A stretch of DNA of 64,000 nt from an uncultured Eggerthellaceae bacterium (lineage in GTDB: Bacteria > Actinomycetota > Coriobacteriia > Coriobacteriales > Eggerthellaceae), in NCBI GenBank assembly GCA_910580205.1, contig CAJTVP010000002.1, positions 94,586 to 158,585 on the forward strand. Reading direction: 5' to 3'. The notes below the pieces were generated by a model. The model did no database searches. It was given only the letters and a program-made list of their open reading frames with translations, and had not been told where the DNA came from. This document shows positions 27,022 through 35,611 of the stretch, one piece after another; positions within the stretch are counted from its first letter, which is position 1, and every line of letters starts with the position of its first letter. Both the position numbers and the translations under genes were made by a program.

Positions 27022-27187
27022 ACCAGGCAGTATGGCCTTCGCCATCTCCATGATGCGCGGCAGTGGCGTTTTGCAGCGCAATTGAAACCATGCCAGGCGA
27101 GCAGAAACGTCGCTGTTGTGCATCGAGCGCGCTTTCGCCGGTTTTATAATCATCTCAGCGAAGAAAAGCTGCGGCGAAGGGGAGCCC

Positions 27188-29137
27188 ATGAAGCGCGAAC
27201 ATCCCGAACTTTGCAAACCGCTGACCATCGGAAAGCTCACGCTGCGCAACCGCATGCTGTCTGCGCCGATGGGCGCCACGGACATCACAGCGGAGGGGAC
27301 GCCGGGTCTGCGGACGCAGGGCTTCTATGAAGCCCGCGCGAAGGGCGGTGCCGCTTCGGTCACCGTGAGCGAGCTGGTGGTGCACCCGGAGACGGACGGC
27401 TCCCAGATGCTCCACCTCTCCCTGGCCACGCCGAATCAGCTGGGCGCGTTCGCCTATGTGGCGGACGCCATCAAGCGTCACGGCGCCATCGCCTCCATCG
27501 AGCTTTCCCACTCCGGCCAGTATGCCGGCACATACATGGTGGACAAGAAGAGCAAGGCGGAGCTCTGCCAATGGGGGCCGAGCGACGGCGTGCGGCCTGA
27601 CGGGCTGCCTGTGCGGGCGCTTTCCCAAGAGCAGGTCGCGGACATCGTGCGCGCCTATGCGGATGCCGCCGTCCTGGCCAAGCGCGCGGGCTTCCAGATG
27701 TGCATGGTGCACGCGGGCCACGGCTGGCTCATCAACCAGTTCCTCTCCCCGTACTTCAACAAGCGCACGGACGAATACGGCGGCACCTTCGAAGGCCGCA
27801 TCCGGTTCGCGAAAGAAGTGCTGACGGCCATCCGAGAAGCCGTGGGACCGGGATTCGCCATTGAGTTGCGCATGAGCGGATCGGAGCTCTTCGATGGCGG
27901 TTACGATGTTGAGGAGGGGTGTCGGATCGCCCAAGCTCTTGAAGAGCACATCGACCTTCTGCACGTCTCCGCTGGGTCCTATCAGTTCGGGTTCTCCATC
28001 ACGCATCCGTCCATGTTCCGCGACCACGGCGTGAACGTGCCCCTGGCCGCGCGCATCAAGCAATGCGTGAGCGTGCCGGTGGTCACGATCGGGGGGCTTT
28101 CGGACCCGGATCAGATGGAGGAGATCATCGCCAGCGGTCAGGCGGATGCGGTGGCCATGGCGCGCGGGCTCCTGGCGGATCCGGAGATCCCCAACAAGGT
28201 GATGGCGAACCGCAGCCGTGATGTGGTCAAGTGCCTGCGGTGCTTCGTCTGCATGGCGGAGCGACCCATCACGCAGACGCGGCGTTGCGCCGTGAATCCT
28301 CGGATCGGACGCGAGTTCGAGGGGTTGGACATCACTCCTGCGGCTATGCCGAACCGCGTGCTGGTGGCTGGCGGCGGCATCGCGGGCATGAAGGCGGCCC
28401 ACACGGCGGCCTTGCGCGGGCATGAGGTCACGCTCTGCGAAGCGTCGGGTGAGCTGGGCGGCATCCTGAACACCGAAGCGGCGCTGCCTTTCAAGCGTGA
28501 TATGTATGAGTTGGGGCGCACCTACGCGCATCTGTGTCGGGAAGCGGGGGTGGACGTGCGTCTGAACACGCCGGTGGATGCGGCGCTCTGCGAAGAGCTG
28601 GAACCGGATGCGCTGATCGTGGCAGTGGGGTCAGAGGGGCTGGACCTGCCCATTCCCGTTGCGGAGAACGCTTGGGTGATCTCCATCGAAGAGCTGTATC
28701 TGGAGAACGCGGATCCCGGAGACGAGGTCGTGGTCATCGGCGGCGGCCTCACCGGGTGCGAGTGCGCGCTGCTCCTGGCTCAGCAGGGCCGGCGCGTTCA
28801 TCTGCTGGAGATGGGGCCGGAACTGGCACCGGACGCGAACATCCGGCAGCGGCCCATCCTGCTGGCAGAGCTTGAGAAGACGGACGTTGACGTGCTCACG
28901 GGGGCGCGAGCGCTGGCGGTGGAAAGCGGCGGGGTCAAAGTGGCACTGTCCACTGGCGAAGAGCGCGTGGTGCCCGGCACTTCCGTCATCAGCGCGATCG
29001 GGCGCAAGTCTCGGAGCGCGGAGGTGGAGGCGCTGCGCGACGGCGCTCCCTTCGTGCGCATCATCGGGGACGCGCTGCGCCCAGCGAACATCTGCACGGC
29101 CATCTACGAGGCCTATCACGCGGCGCTGGATGTGTGA
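27188..29137 (+). CDS. BaiCD-like FMN/FAD/Fe-S ene-reductase
   Basis: 649 residues from ATG 27188 (the frame opens earlier without a ribosome site). The N-terminal ~360 residues are an old-yellow-enzyme TIM barrel (NRMLSAPMGATDITAEGTPG, HAGHGWLINQFLSPYFNKRTD). A Cys cluster (CLRCFVCMAE...RRCAVNPRIG) binds a 4Fe-4S centre. The C-terminal part has two Rossmann motifs (VLVAGGGIAGMKAA for FAD and VVVIGGGLTGCECAL for NAD(P)H). This is the architecture of 2,4-dienoyl-CoA reductase, trimethylamine dehydrogenase and bile-acid enzymes BaiCD/BaiH. Eggerthellaceae carry many paralogs; the substrate is not predictable. Confidence 0.9.
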   Translation: MKREHPELCKPLTIGKLTLRNRMLSAPMGATDITAEGTPGLRTQGFYEARAKGGAASVTVSELVVHPETDGSQMLHLSLATPNQLGAFAYVADAIKRHGAIASIELSHSGQYAGTYMVDKKSKAELCQWGPSDGVRPDGLPVRALSQEQVADIVRAYADAAVLAKRAGFQMCMVHAGHGWLINQFLSPYFNKRTDEYGGTFEGRIRFAKEVLTAIREAVGPGFAIELRMSGSELFDGGYDVEEGCRIAQALEEHIDLLHVSAGSYQFGFSITHPSMFRDHGVNVPLAARIKQCVSVPVVTIGGLSDPDQMEEIIASGQADAVAMARGLLADPEIPNKVMANRSRDVVKCLRCFVCMAERPITQTRRCAVNPRIGREFEGLDITPAAMPNRVLVAGGGIAGMKAAHTAALRGHEVTLCEASGELGGILNTEAALPFKRDMYELGRTYAHLCREAGVDVRLNTPVDAALCEELEPDALIVAVGSEGLDLPIPVAENAWVISIEELYLENADPGDEVVVIGGGLTGCECALLLAQQGRRVHLLEMGPELAPDANIRQRPILLAELEKTDVDVLTGARALAVESGGVKVALSTGEERVVPGTSVISAIGRKSRSAEVEALRDGAPFVRIIGDALRPANICTAIYEAYHAALDV

Positions 29138-29169
29138 GAACCGCCGAACGGAACAGAGGGAGGATGACC

Positions 29170-30384
29170 ATGGCTGCGCTGTTCGAGAAGAATCTGCGCG
29201 CGATCTTCGCAGTCTTGCTGGCTGTGTTCCTGGTGCCGTTGAGCGGGTGCGATGCTGAGGATGGCGAAGAAGCCGCCCCTGTCATAGAAAGCTCGTCTGC
29301 TGGGAGCGCGGAGTCTCAAGCATTGCCGCGTACGGGAGACTCTGCACCCGCCCCGACTCGCACGCCCGCCCAGGATCACCTTTTCGTCCGTTTCTTTGAT
29401 GTCGGGCAAGGAGACAGCGCGCTTCTGTCCTGCGGTGGTCAAAACCTCCTCATCGACGGGGGCGGCCGAGAGGCTTCAAGCAAGCTGTACGCCGTTCTTC
29501 AAGATGCGGGCATCACGCACTTGGATTACATCATCGCCACGCATCCCGACGAAGACCACTGCGGCGGCATCGCGGGCGCGTTGCAGAACGCCACCTGTGG
29601 CACGTTCTTCTGCTCCGTCGATCATCACGATACGAAGACGTTCAACAGCGTGCTGAAATATCTGGGCAGCACGCCGGTCACCATCCCGGTGCTTGGCGAA
29701 GAGTTCACGCTCGGCACGGCGAAGGTGCGGTTCGTCGGACCTGCGCAGCGAACAGGGGATGTCAACAATGGCTCCCTGGTCTGCCGTGTGGATCATGGGA
29801 GCAAGAGCTTTTTGTTCACGGGAGACGCGGAGATCGCCAGCGAAGGTGCGATGTTGGGTTCAGGGGAGGATCTGGACGTGGATGTGCTGAAAGTGGCCCA
29901 TCATGGATCGGATTCCTCTTCCAGCGCTGCATTCCTTGAGCGTGTGAGCCCGGAATACGCAGTGGTTTCCGTGGGAAAGAATGATTACGGACATCCCGAT
30001 GCTGTCATCTTGGATCGTTTGATGGCATCGGGCACCCAAGTAGCCCGAACGGACCAGAATGGGGACATCGTCTTTGAATCAGACGGCGAAGCCCTCACGG
30101 TCTCTCTGACGAAAGGCGAGGTCTTGCACCCTCCTGCTAACGAAGCTGAGACCGTTCCAGAAGTTGAAGCGCCGGCCGCCGTGGTGGAACCTGCTCCTGC
30201 ACCGCCCCCTCCGGCTGTTGATCAAAGCACGCAGGCAGACGAGATGACGGTGTATGTGGCTTCCAGCGGCAAAGGCAAGAAGTATCACAGCCGGGCGACG
30301 TGCAGCGGCATGAAAGGCGCGGTGGAGATAACCATCAGCAGCGCGGAGGCCCAAGGATACGAACCCTGCAAGAAGTGCTTCTAG
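29170..30384 (+). CDS. Secreted metallo-beta-lactamase-fold lipoprotein, ComEC-C-like
   Basis: 404 residues; the ATG at 29170 fits GAGGGAGG. A signal peptide ends in the lipobox LSGC (about residue 20). Residues about 70-310 are an MBL fold: FFDVGQGDSALLS, ATHPDEDHCGGIAG (HxDxDH), FLFTGDAE and VLKVAHHGSDSSS, closest in type to the C-terminal domain of ComEC DNA-uptake proteins. After a Pro-rich linker, the last ~45 residues (VYVASSGKGKKYHSRATCSG ... CKKCF) are a small Cys-containing module as found after secreted nucleases and MBLs. It probably acts extracellularly on nucleic acid or phosphoesters. Confidence 0.85.
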   Translation: MAALFEKNLRAIFAVLLAVFLVPLSGCDAEDGEEAAPVIESSSAGSAESQALPRTGDSAPAPTRTPAQDHLFVRFFDVGQGDSALLSCGGQNLLIDGGGREASSKLYAVLQDAGITHLDYIIATHPDEDHCGGIAGALQNATCGTFFCSVDHHDTKTFNSVLKYLGSTPVTIPVLGEEFTLGTAKVRFVGPAQRTGDVNNGSLVCRVDHGSKSFLFTGDAEIASEGAMLGSGEDLDVDVLKVAHHGSDSSSSAAFLERVSPEYAVVSVGKNDYGHPDAVILDRLMASGTQVARTDQNGDIVFESDGEALTVSLTKGEVLHPPANEAETVPEVEAPAAVVEPAPAPPPPAVDQSTQADEMTVYVASSGKGKKYHSRATCSGMKGAVEITISSAEAQGYEPCKKCF

Positions 30385-30403
30385 GAGGCTGGAGCCGCTT
30401 CTT

Positions 30404-30838
30404 CTACGAAGCGCTCCCATCTTCCATGGCCTGCTCCAAGAGCTTTTGCAGTTCCTCGGCGTGAGAGCGGCGCTTGTTCGTGGCCGTGCCCACGATGGCG
30501 ATGGACTGATACTCGCCGTATTTCTTGAAGAACTCTGGGATGGCGCCGCGCTCCTTCATCTCCTTGGCGTATTGCGCGAAATACTCTTCGTAGGGGAGCC
30601 CGTGATCCAGATAGTCATCCAGCAGCGTTTTCGACGGTGAATACTCAACGTCATGGGCGTAATCGGCGTGCGCGATGACGTGCGTGAAGTACTCCAGGTC
30701 TTCTTGCTTGGTGAATCCGGCCAACTGGTTCGTGTTCTTGAGCCGGATGTCCAGCACCAAGTCAGCCTTCCAGTCGATGATCTTGGTGAAGAACTCTTCG
30801 GCGGTGGTCTGATACGCGGAAAGCACGTGGATATCCAT
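30404..30838 (-). CDS. DUF488-family protein
   Basis: 144 residues from ATG 30838 (MDIHVLSAYQTTAEEFFTKI). The WKADLVLDIRLKNTNQLAGF segment matches DUF488, where the D-x-R pair is conserved. The usual C-terminal Cys-containing motif (LLCxE) is replaced by IAIVGTATNKRRSH, so metal- or thiol-dependent activity is doubtful. Convergent with the MBL lipoprotein. Role unknown. Confidence 0.75.
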   Translation of the reverse strand: MDIHVLSAYQTTAEEFFTKIIDWKADLVLDIRLKNTNQLAGFTKQEDLEYFTHVIAHADYAHDVEYSPSKTLLDDYLDHGLPYEEYFAQYAKEMKERGAIPEFFKKYGEYQSIAIVGTATNKRRSHAEELQKLLEQAMEDGSAS

Positions 30839-31052
30839 GGGGAACCTTCTTTCTCTGAATGAAGCTCGCCAGACAGGATAGGACGCATTTTGATGAGGTC
30901 GCTTGAAACCCGTGAAGCGGTCATGAAACCGTTTGGTTGCAAAGGGCCATCGAAGACGGCCGTTGATGGGAAACCTTTTAGGATGCCCTTGCAAGTGGGT
31001 GCGGCACGCATCCGTGAAAGCGACGGCCTCAGGGCCATGGAAAGGAGCGAAA

Positions 31053-31358
31053 ATGGCTATTCTGTCCAATCCTTTTGTCATGGAAGTCCCTCGCAAGCTC
31101 ACTGACGAAGAGCTGGTCAACGCCATCCGACAGGACATCGTCGGAGAGCTGGAGGCCATCCATGAATATGATGCGCACATCCAAGCAACGGATAATGAGG
31201 ATGCCAAGAAAGTCCTTGCCGATATCCGTGACGAAGAGCGCGAGCACATGGGCGAGCTGTTGGAGCTGCTTGAGCGCTTGGCGCCGGACGAGAAGGGCTT
31301 CCATGATGAAGGTCGCCAAGAGGTCCGTGACATGCTCGACAAGAAAAAGAAGAAGTGA
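31053..31358 (+). CDS. Ferritin-like diiron protein (rubrerythrin/EncFtn type)
   Basis: 101 residues from ATG 31053 with AAAGGAG upstream. Two helices carry the iron-ligand pattern: DIVGELEAIHEYDAHIQATD (Glu..., with E, Y and H) and IRDEEREHMGELLELL (ExxH). This short two-helix form resembles encapsulated ferritins, which dimerise to build the diiron site. The C-terminus ends in a Lys run rather than a recognisable encapsulin-targeting peptide, and no encapsulin gene is adjacent. Role in iron storage or peroxide protection is likely. Confidence 0.8.
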   Translation: MAILSNPFVMEVPRKLTDEELVNAIRQDIVGELEAIHEYDAHIQATDNEDAKKVLADIRDEEREHMGELLELLERLAPDEKGFHDEGRQEVRDMLDKKKKK

Positions 31359-31383
31359 CTGGGATAGAGGCTGAATACACCGC

Positions 31384-31424
31384 AAAGGCGGAGTTGGGCT
31401 GTCCGAATTGGAAGCTCCGCCTTT
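31384..31424 (+). terminator. Intrinsic terminator after the ferritin-like gene
   Basis: aaaggcggag and ctccgccttt form a perfect 10-bp stem around a 21-base loop. It lies 25 bases after the ferritin-like stop and can act in both directions. Confidence 0.7.
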
Positions 31425-31473
31425 CTCGTCCATGCAAGCTTTGGGCCATGCAAGCTCTAGATGCGGAGATCCC

Positions 31474-32391
31474 ATGGCGCTCCCTGAGGTGAATACCGGT
31501 CCCGTCGCGCTCATCTTCGAAGGCGGCGGCGCGCGCAACGCTTACACGGCGGCGGTCATGAGCACGCTTTTGCAAGCGGACATCAACTTTCCCAAGGCTT
31601 ATGGCATCTCAGCGGGATCGTTGTTGGCCGTGGATTACGTGGCCCGGGATGCTGAGCACGCCCGCGCCGTTTTCTTGGATGCGGTCAAGCTGCCGCAAGC
31701 GGGCGGCTTGCATTCCTTTCTCTGCGGCCGCGGATACATGGACACGCAGTACGTTTTCGAAGGGTTGGCCGAGATGGCGGCCGGCACGGGCTCTGAGTGG
31801 GCCTTCGATTGGGAGACGTTCCAGAGCAATCCCGCCGACATCCACATCGAAGCGTTCGCGCGGGATACGGGCCGCACGATCGCGTGGACGCGGGCTGACG
31901 CGCATACCACCACAGCGCTGATGGAGCGCGTGGCGGCATCGTGTTCGTACCCGGTGTTCCTGCCCGCTACGGTCGTGGATGGAGAAGCGTGCGTGGATGG
32001 CGGCATGGGCACCAGTCACGGCATCTGCTTGAACGCTGCGCGACGGGACGGATTCGAGCGGTTCTTCATCGTGCGCACCCAGCCACGCGCTTTTCGGATG
32101 CCGCCGTTGTCGGCGGCGAAGAAGGGCGTCTATCGCACGGCGTACGCTCGGTATCCAGAGGTGTACAAGGCGCTGGTCGACAGGCCCGCGGCTTACAACC
32201 GTCTGCTGGATGAGATAGATGAGCTTGAGAAGGCGGGCAGCGCCTTTGTGTTCTGTCCGGGTGAGATGCCGATCGATTACAAGACCACGGATCCGGATCG
32301 CTTGGCGGCCGCCTACGCAGCGGGTCTGGCCCAGTCTGAGCGCGAGCTGCCTCAATGGCGTGAATGGTTGGAGATGGGTGCTCCCGCTTGA
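31474..32391 (+). CDS. Patatin-like phospholipase (YjjU type)
   Basis: 305 residues from ATG 31474. Motifs: LIFEGGGARNAYTAAVM (oxyanion GGGxRx), AYGISAGSLLAVDYVARD (GxSxG, nucleophile Ser) and CVDGGMGTSHG (catalytic Asp in DGG). These define patatin-like serine hydrolases acting on acyl lipids. There is no signal peptide. It is transcribed toward the arg operon but is separated from it by about 140 bases and its own promoter-like site. Confidence 0.9.
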   Translation: MALPEVNTGPVALIFEGGGARNAYTAAVMSTLLQADINFPKAYGISAGSLLAVDYVARDAEHARAVFLDAVKLPQAGGLHSFLCGRGYMDTQYVFEGLAEMAAGTGSEWAFDWETFQSNPADIHIEAFARDTGRTIAWTRADAHTTTALMERVAASCSYPVFLPATVVDGEACVDGGMGTSHGICLNAARRDGFERFFIVRTQPRAFRMPPLSAAKKGVYRTAYARYPEVYKALVDRPAAYNRLLDEIDELEKAGSAFVFCPGEMPIDYKTTDPDRLAAAYAAGLAQSERELPQWREWLEMGAPA

Positions 32392-32532
32392 TGCGCAGAC
32401 CATGGCGCGTCCCAGGCGGCTGCGCGCAACCGCCCCTTCGTCACTCTGGAGGATCCCCCAAAGATTGCCCCGTGTTCGGGCAGCACGCCGTCCGGTCATC
32501 AGCCGCATTGTTTCATTCTGGTGAAAACCCGG

Positions 32533-32560
32533 TTGCGTCTTTCGCGAGTTGTGCTAGCAT
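32533..32560 (+). promoter_or_regulatory. Candidate sigma-70 promoter of the argGH leader
   Basis: ttgcgt (32533-32538), 16-base spacer, tagcat (32555-32560) with an extended -10 TG upstream. It would start transcription near 32567, about 35 bases before the leader-peptide ATG. Confidence 0.5.
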
Positions 32561-32601
32561 CCATCCAACGCGAATCGCACAAGCGACGAAAGACAGGCTT
32601 C

Positions 32602-32697
32602 ATGACCAACGCGGCAGCATATATCTCAGGCGCAGCCAATACGGTTGCCGCTGCTGCATGCCTGCTCCGACGCGTTTCTCGACGACGACTTTTCTAA
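32602..32697 (+). CDS. Putative arginine-rich leader peptide of argGH
   Basis: A 31-codon ORF (ATG 32602, TAA 32695-32697), too short for ordinary gene calling. It begins MTNAAAYISG and ends with LLRRVSRRRLF. Five of the last nine residues are Arg, encoded CGA CGC ... CGA CGA CGA. The three consecutive CGA codons lie on the 5' arm of a terminator hairpin (32684-32708). It sits between a promoter-like site and argG. Arg-codon clusters over a terminator upstream of an arginine biosynthesis gene are what ribosome-mediated attenuation requires: slow decoding when charged tRNA-Arg is scarce would disrupt the terminator. The ribosome site is weak (acagg). Translation is not shown; the function is inferred. 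Confidence 0.65.
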   Translation: MTNAAAYISGAANTVAAAACLLRRVSRRRLF

Positions 32698-32708
32698 GTC
32701 GTCTTTTT
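32684..32708 (+). terminator. Attenuator hairpin before argG
   Basis: gacgactt and aagtcgtc form a perfect 8-bp stem with a ttct loop followed by ttttt. It begins inside the Arg codons of the leader ORF, includes its stop codon, and ends 144 bases before argG. An intrinsic terminator placed before, not after, a biosynthetic operon points to attenuation. Confidence 0.75.
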
Positions 32709-32852
32709 CTATCTGCGGTCACTCGCTGACCCCGCCTTCGGGCATACCCACACCCGCGCTCACGCGCACTGCATCACATGAGCACTGCCAACCGAACATC
32801 AGCAACGCGCCGTCCGTGCATTTCCGCAGGCGGCTGGGACAAGGAGAGAATC

Positions 32853-34181
32853 ATGGCAACGAAAGAAAAGGTCATCTTGGCATATTCCGGCGGACTGGAC
32901 ACCTCCGTCTGCATCAAGTGGCTGCAAGAGCAGTACGACCTGGACGTGATCGCAGTGGCGGGCGATCTGGGCCAGGACCACGAAGGCCTGGAGGCCATCA
33001 AGGCGAAGGCGCTCGCGTCCGGTGCGGTTGATTGCCTGGTCGTGGACATGCGGGAGGATTTCGCGAACGAATACCTCTCCTGCGCCATGGCGGCGAACGC
33101 CATGTATGAGAACAAATATCCTCTGGTGAGCGCGCTGTCGCGTCCGCTGATCGCGAAGCATCTGGTGGATGCCGCCCACACCTACGGGGCGAAGTACATC
33201 GCCCATGGCTGCACGGGCAAGGGCAACGATCAGGTCCGCTTCGAGGCTTCCATCCTCATGCTGGACCCGGATCTTGAGATCATCGCGCCCGTCCGCGACT
33301 GGGATCTGGTGAGCCGCGAAGATGAGATGGCCTGGGCCGAAGCTCACGGCATCAGCGTGCCCACCACGAAGGCCTCTCCTTATTCCATCGACGACAATCT
33401 GTGGGGCCGCGCCATCGAATGCGGCGTTCTGGAGGACCCGTGGGCTGAGCCGCCGGCGGACATCTACACCATGACGGTCAGCCCGCAGGACGCGCCGGAC
33501 GAGCCCGCCTACGTGGAGATCGCCTTCGAGGGCGGCATCCCCTGCGCGCTCAACGGACAGGCCATGAGCTTCCTGGACATCATCTACGCCATGAATGAGA
33601 TCGCGGGCAGCAACGGCTATGGCAGGCTTGACATGATCGAGAACCGGCTCGTGGGCGTGAAGAGCCGCGAGTGCTACGAAGTGCCCGGCGCGCTGGCGCT
33701 GATCTGCGCGCACAAGGCGTTGGAGGACCTGTGCCTGGAGCGCAGCGTGCTCCACTACAAGCTGGGCATCGAGCAAACCTGGGCGGAGCAGGTCTACAAC
33801 GGCCTTTGGTTCTCGCCGCTCAAAGAGGCGCTGGATGCGTTTCTGGCTGACACCCAGCAGTGCGTCACCGGCACGATCCGCATGAAGCTCTACAAAGGCA
33901 GCTGCACGGTGGTCGGACGGACGAGCGCTTATTCTCTCTACGACTACGAGCTTGCCACCTATGACGCCACTGACGGGTTCGACCATGATGCTGCAAAGGG
34001 ATTCATCGAACTGCATGCGCTCACCTGCAAGGTCTGGGCGAAGAACCGCTTGTCCATGGGTGCTAAGATGTCCCAGTTCAATGCTGTGGCCTCCACGGCG
34101 GATGAGTTCACGACCAAGGGATCGGCCATCGTCGAAGAGGCCGAAACGGTCACGAAGAGCGCGGCTGCCGCAACGGCTTGA
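32853..34181 (+). CDS. argG: Argininosuccinate synthase
   Basis: 442 residues from ATG 32853 behind AAGGAGAG; the earlier ATG at 32778 is not needed. The N-terminal PP-loop VILAYSGGLDTSVCIKWL binds ATP, and HGCTGKGNDQVRFE and SPYSIDDNLWGR are family signatures. It joins citrulline and aspartate to argininosuccinate, the penultimate step of arginine synthesis. argH follows after 35 bases, forming an argGH operon. Regulation is probably through the leader ORF/terminator upstream. The C-terminus has an Ala-rich extension. Confidence 0.98.
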   Translation: MATKEKVILAYSGGLDTSVCIKWLQEQYDLDVIAVAGDLGQDHEGLEAIKAKALASGAVDCLVVDMREDFANEYLSCAMAANAMYENKYPLVSALSRPLIAKHLVDAAHTYGAKYIAHGCTGKGNDQVRFEASILMLDPDLEIIAPVRDWDLVSREDEMAWAEAHGISVPTTKASPYSIDDNLWGRAIECGVLEDPWAEPPADIYTMTVSPQDAPDEPAYVEIAFEGGIPCALNGQAMSFLDIIYAMNEIAGSNGYGRLDMIENRLVGVKSRECYEVPGALALICAHKALEDLCLERSVLHYKLGIEQTWAEQVYNGLWFSPLKEALDAFLADTQQCVTGTIRMKLYKGSCTVVGRTSAYSLYDYELATYDATDGFDHDAAKGFIELHALTCKVWAKNRLSMGAKMSQFNAVASTADEFTTKGSAIVEEAETVTKSAAAATA

Positions 34182-34216
34182 GCCTGCGCACGCGGTCTCG
34201 CGAAAGGTGTGATGAC

Positions 34217-35611
34217 ATGGCGCTGTGGTCCGGCAGGTTCGAAGAGGGTGTGAGCGCGTTCGCGCATCGGTTCGGCGCTTCACTGCCCGTTGACAAGGCG
34301 CTCTACGCTCAGGACATTCAGGGATCGAAGGCTCACGCCGCCATGCTGGCCAAGGCAGGGGTCATCTCCTCAGAGGATGCGGATGCCATCACGGCCGGCT
34401 TGGATGGGATCGAAAAGGATATCCGGGCAGGGCGCTTCTCGTTCGACATCAACGACGAGGACATCCATATGTCCATCGAACGGGAGCTGATCGCTCGCAT
34501 CGGGGATGCGGGTGCGCGCCTGCATACGGGCCGCTCCCGCAATGACCAGGTGGCCACCGACACGCGCCTGTACATGAAGGAGCGCGCGGGCGATCTCATG
34601 GCCGCGAACCTGAGCCTGCGAGAAGCGCTCTTGGCTCAGGCCGAAGCGCACAAAGACGTCATCATGCCCGGCTACACCCATATGCAGCACGCTCAACCGG
34701 TGCTCTTCGCCCATCACTTGCTGGCCTATACGTGGATGTTCGCCCGCGACTTCCAGCGCCTTGCGGCAGCGCGAGCGGCCGCGGATGCCAACCCGCTGGG
34801 ATCGGCGGCGCTGGCGGGCACCACCTACCCGCTCGACCGCACCCAGACCACGGAAGCGCTGGGGTTCGCCCAGGCCATCCCCAACTCGTTGGATGCCGTG
34901 AGCGACCGGGACTTCCTGTTGGATCTCATGTACGCGGCCAGCGTCTCCTGCCTGCACTTGAGCCGCCTGTGCGAGGAGATCATCCTGTGGTCCACATCCG
35001 AGTTCGGCTTCATCACGCTGTCGGATGCCTATTCCACGGGCTCGTCCATCATGCCGCAGAAGAAGAACCCGGACTTCGCGGAGCTCATCCGCGGAAAATC
35101 AGGCCGCGTGGTGGGGGACCTCATGGCGCTCATGATGACGCTCAAGTCCCTGCCGTTGGCCTACAACAAGGATATGCAAGAGGATAAAGAAGGCGCCATC
35201 GATGCGGCGGACACGCTGGAAGATTGCTGCCGCTGCATGGCGGGGATGCTCCAGACTATGACCGTGCACCCTGAGGCCATGCTGGCCCAGGCGAAGAAGG
35301 GGTACCTGGCGGCCACGGACGTGGCGGACTATCTGGCGAAGAGGGGCGTGCCGTTCCGGAAGGCCCATGAGATCGTGGGGCACCTGGTCCTGCTCTGCGA
35401 CAAGCGCGGCTGCGATCTGGATGACCTGACCTTGGAGGATTTCCAGACGGAAAGCGCCGTTTTCGAAGCGGACATCGTGGACGCGCTGGATCTGCGGGCC
35501 ATCGTGGACGCGCGCACCACCTATGGAGGCACGGCCACATCCGCTGTGGAACAGCAGCTCGCGGAGGCTCAGGCAGCATTCAAGGCGGATGGCGCCAGAG
35601 CGGTCCGCTAG
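34217..35611 (+). CDS. argH: Argininosuccinate lyase
   Basis: 464 residues from ATG 34217 (AAAGGTG upstream). The fumarase-superfamily signature GSSIMPQKKNPDFAELIR holds the catalytic Ser loop, and HTGRSRNDQVATDTRL and GYTHMQHAQPV are the other conserved regions. It splits argininosuccinate to arginine and fumarate. Its stop overlaps the stop of the convergent WYL-regulator gene by 4 bases. Confidence 0.98.
   Translation: MALWSGRFEEGVSAFAHRFGASLPVDKALYAQDIQGSKAHAAMLAKAGVISSEDADAITAGLDGIEKDIRAGRFSFDINDEDIHMSIERELIARIGDAGARLHTGRSRNDQVATDTRLYMKERAGDLMAANLSLREALLAQAEAHKDVIMPGYTHMQHAQPVLFAHHLLAYTWMFARDFQRLAAARAAADANPLGSAALAGTTYPLDRTQTTEALGFAQAIPNSLDAVSDRDFLLDLMYAASVSCLHLSRLCEEIILWSTSEFGFITLSDAYSTGSSIMPQKKNPDFAELIRGKSGRVVGDLMALMMTLKSLPLAYNKDMQEDKEGAIDAADTLEDCCRCMAGMLQTMTVHPEAMLAQAKKGYLAATDVADYLAKRGVPFRKAHEIVGHLVLLCDKRGCDLDDLTLEDFQTESAVFEADIVDALDLRAIVDARTTYGGTATSAVEQQLAEAQAAFKADGARAVR

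Noticed and set aside
31053..31358. Encapsulin cargo system
   Set aside because: The ferritin-like protein fits, but no encapsulin shell gene or targeting peptide is visible nearby.
32533..32853. T-box or ARG-operator explanation for the argG leader
   Set aside because: No T-box sequence (tGGnACCGCG-like) or specifier-loop architecture and no convincing ArgR box dyad were seen; the leader ORF explains the hairpin better.
32799..34283. 494-codon minus-strand ORF over argG
   Set aside because: Antisense to argG, which has unambiguous family motifs.
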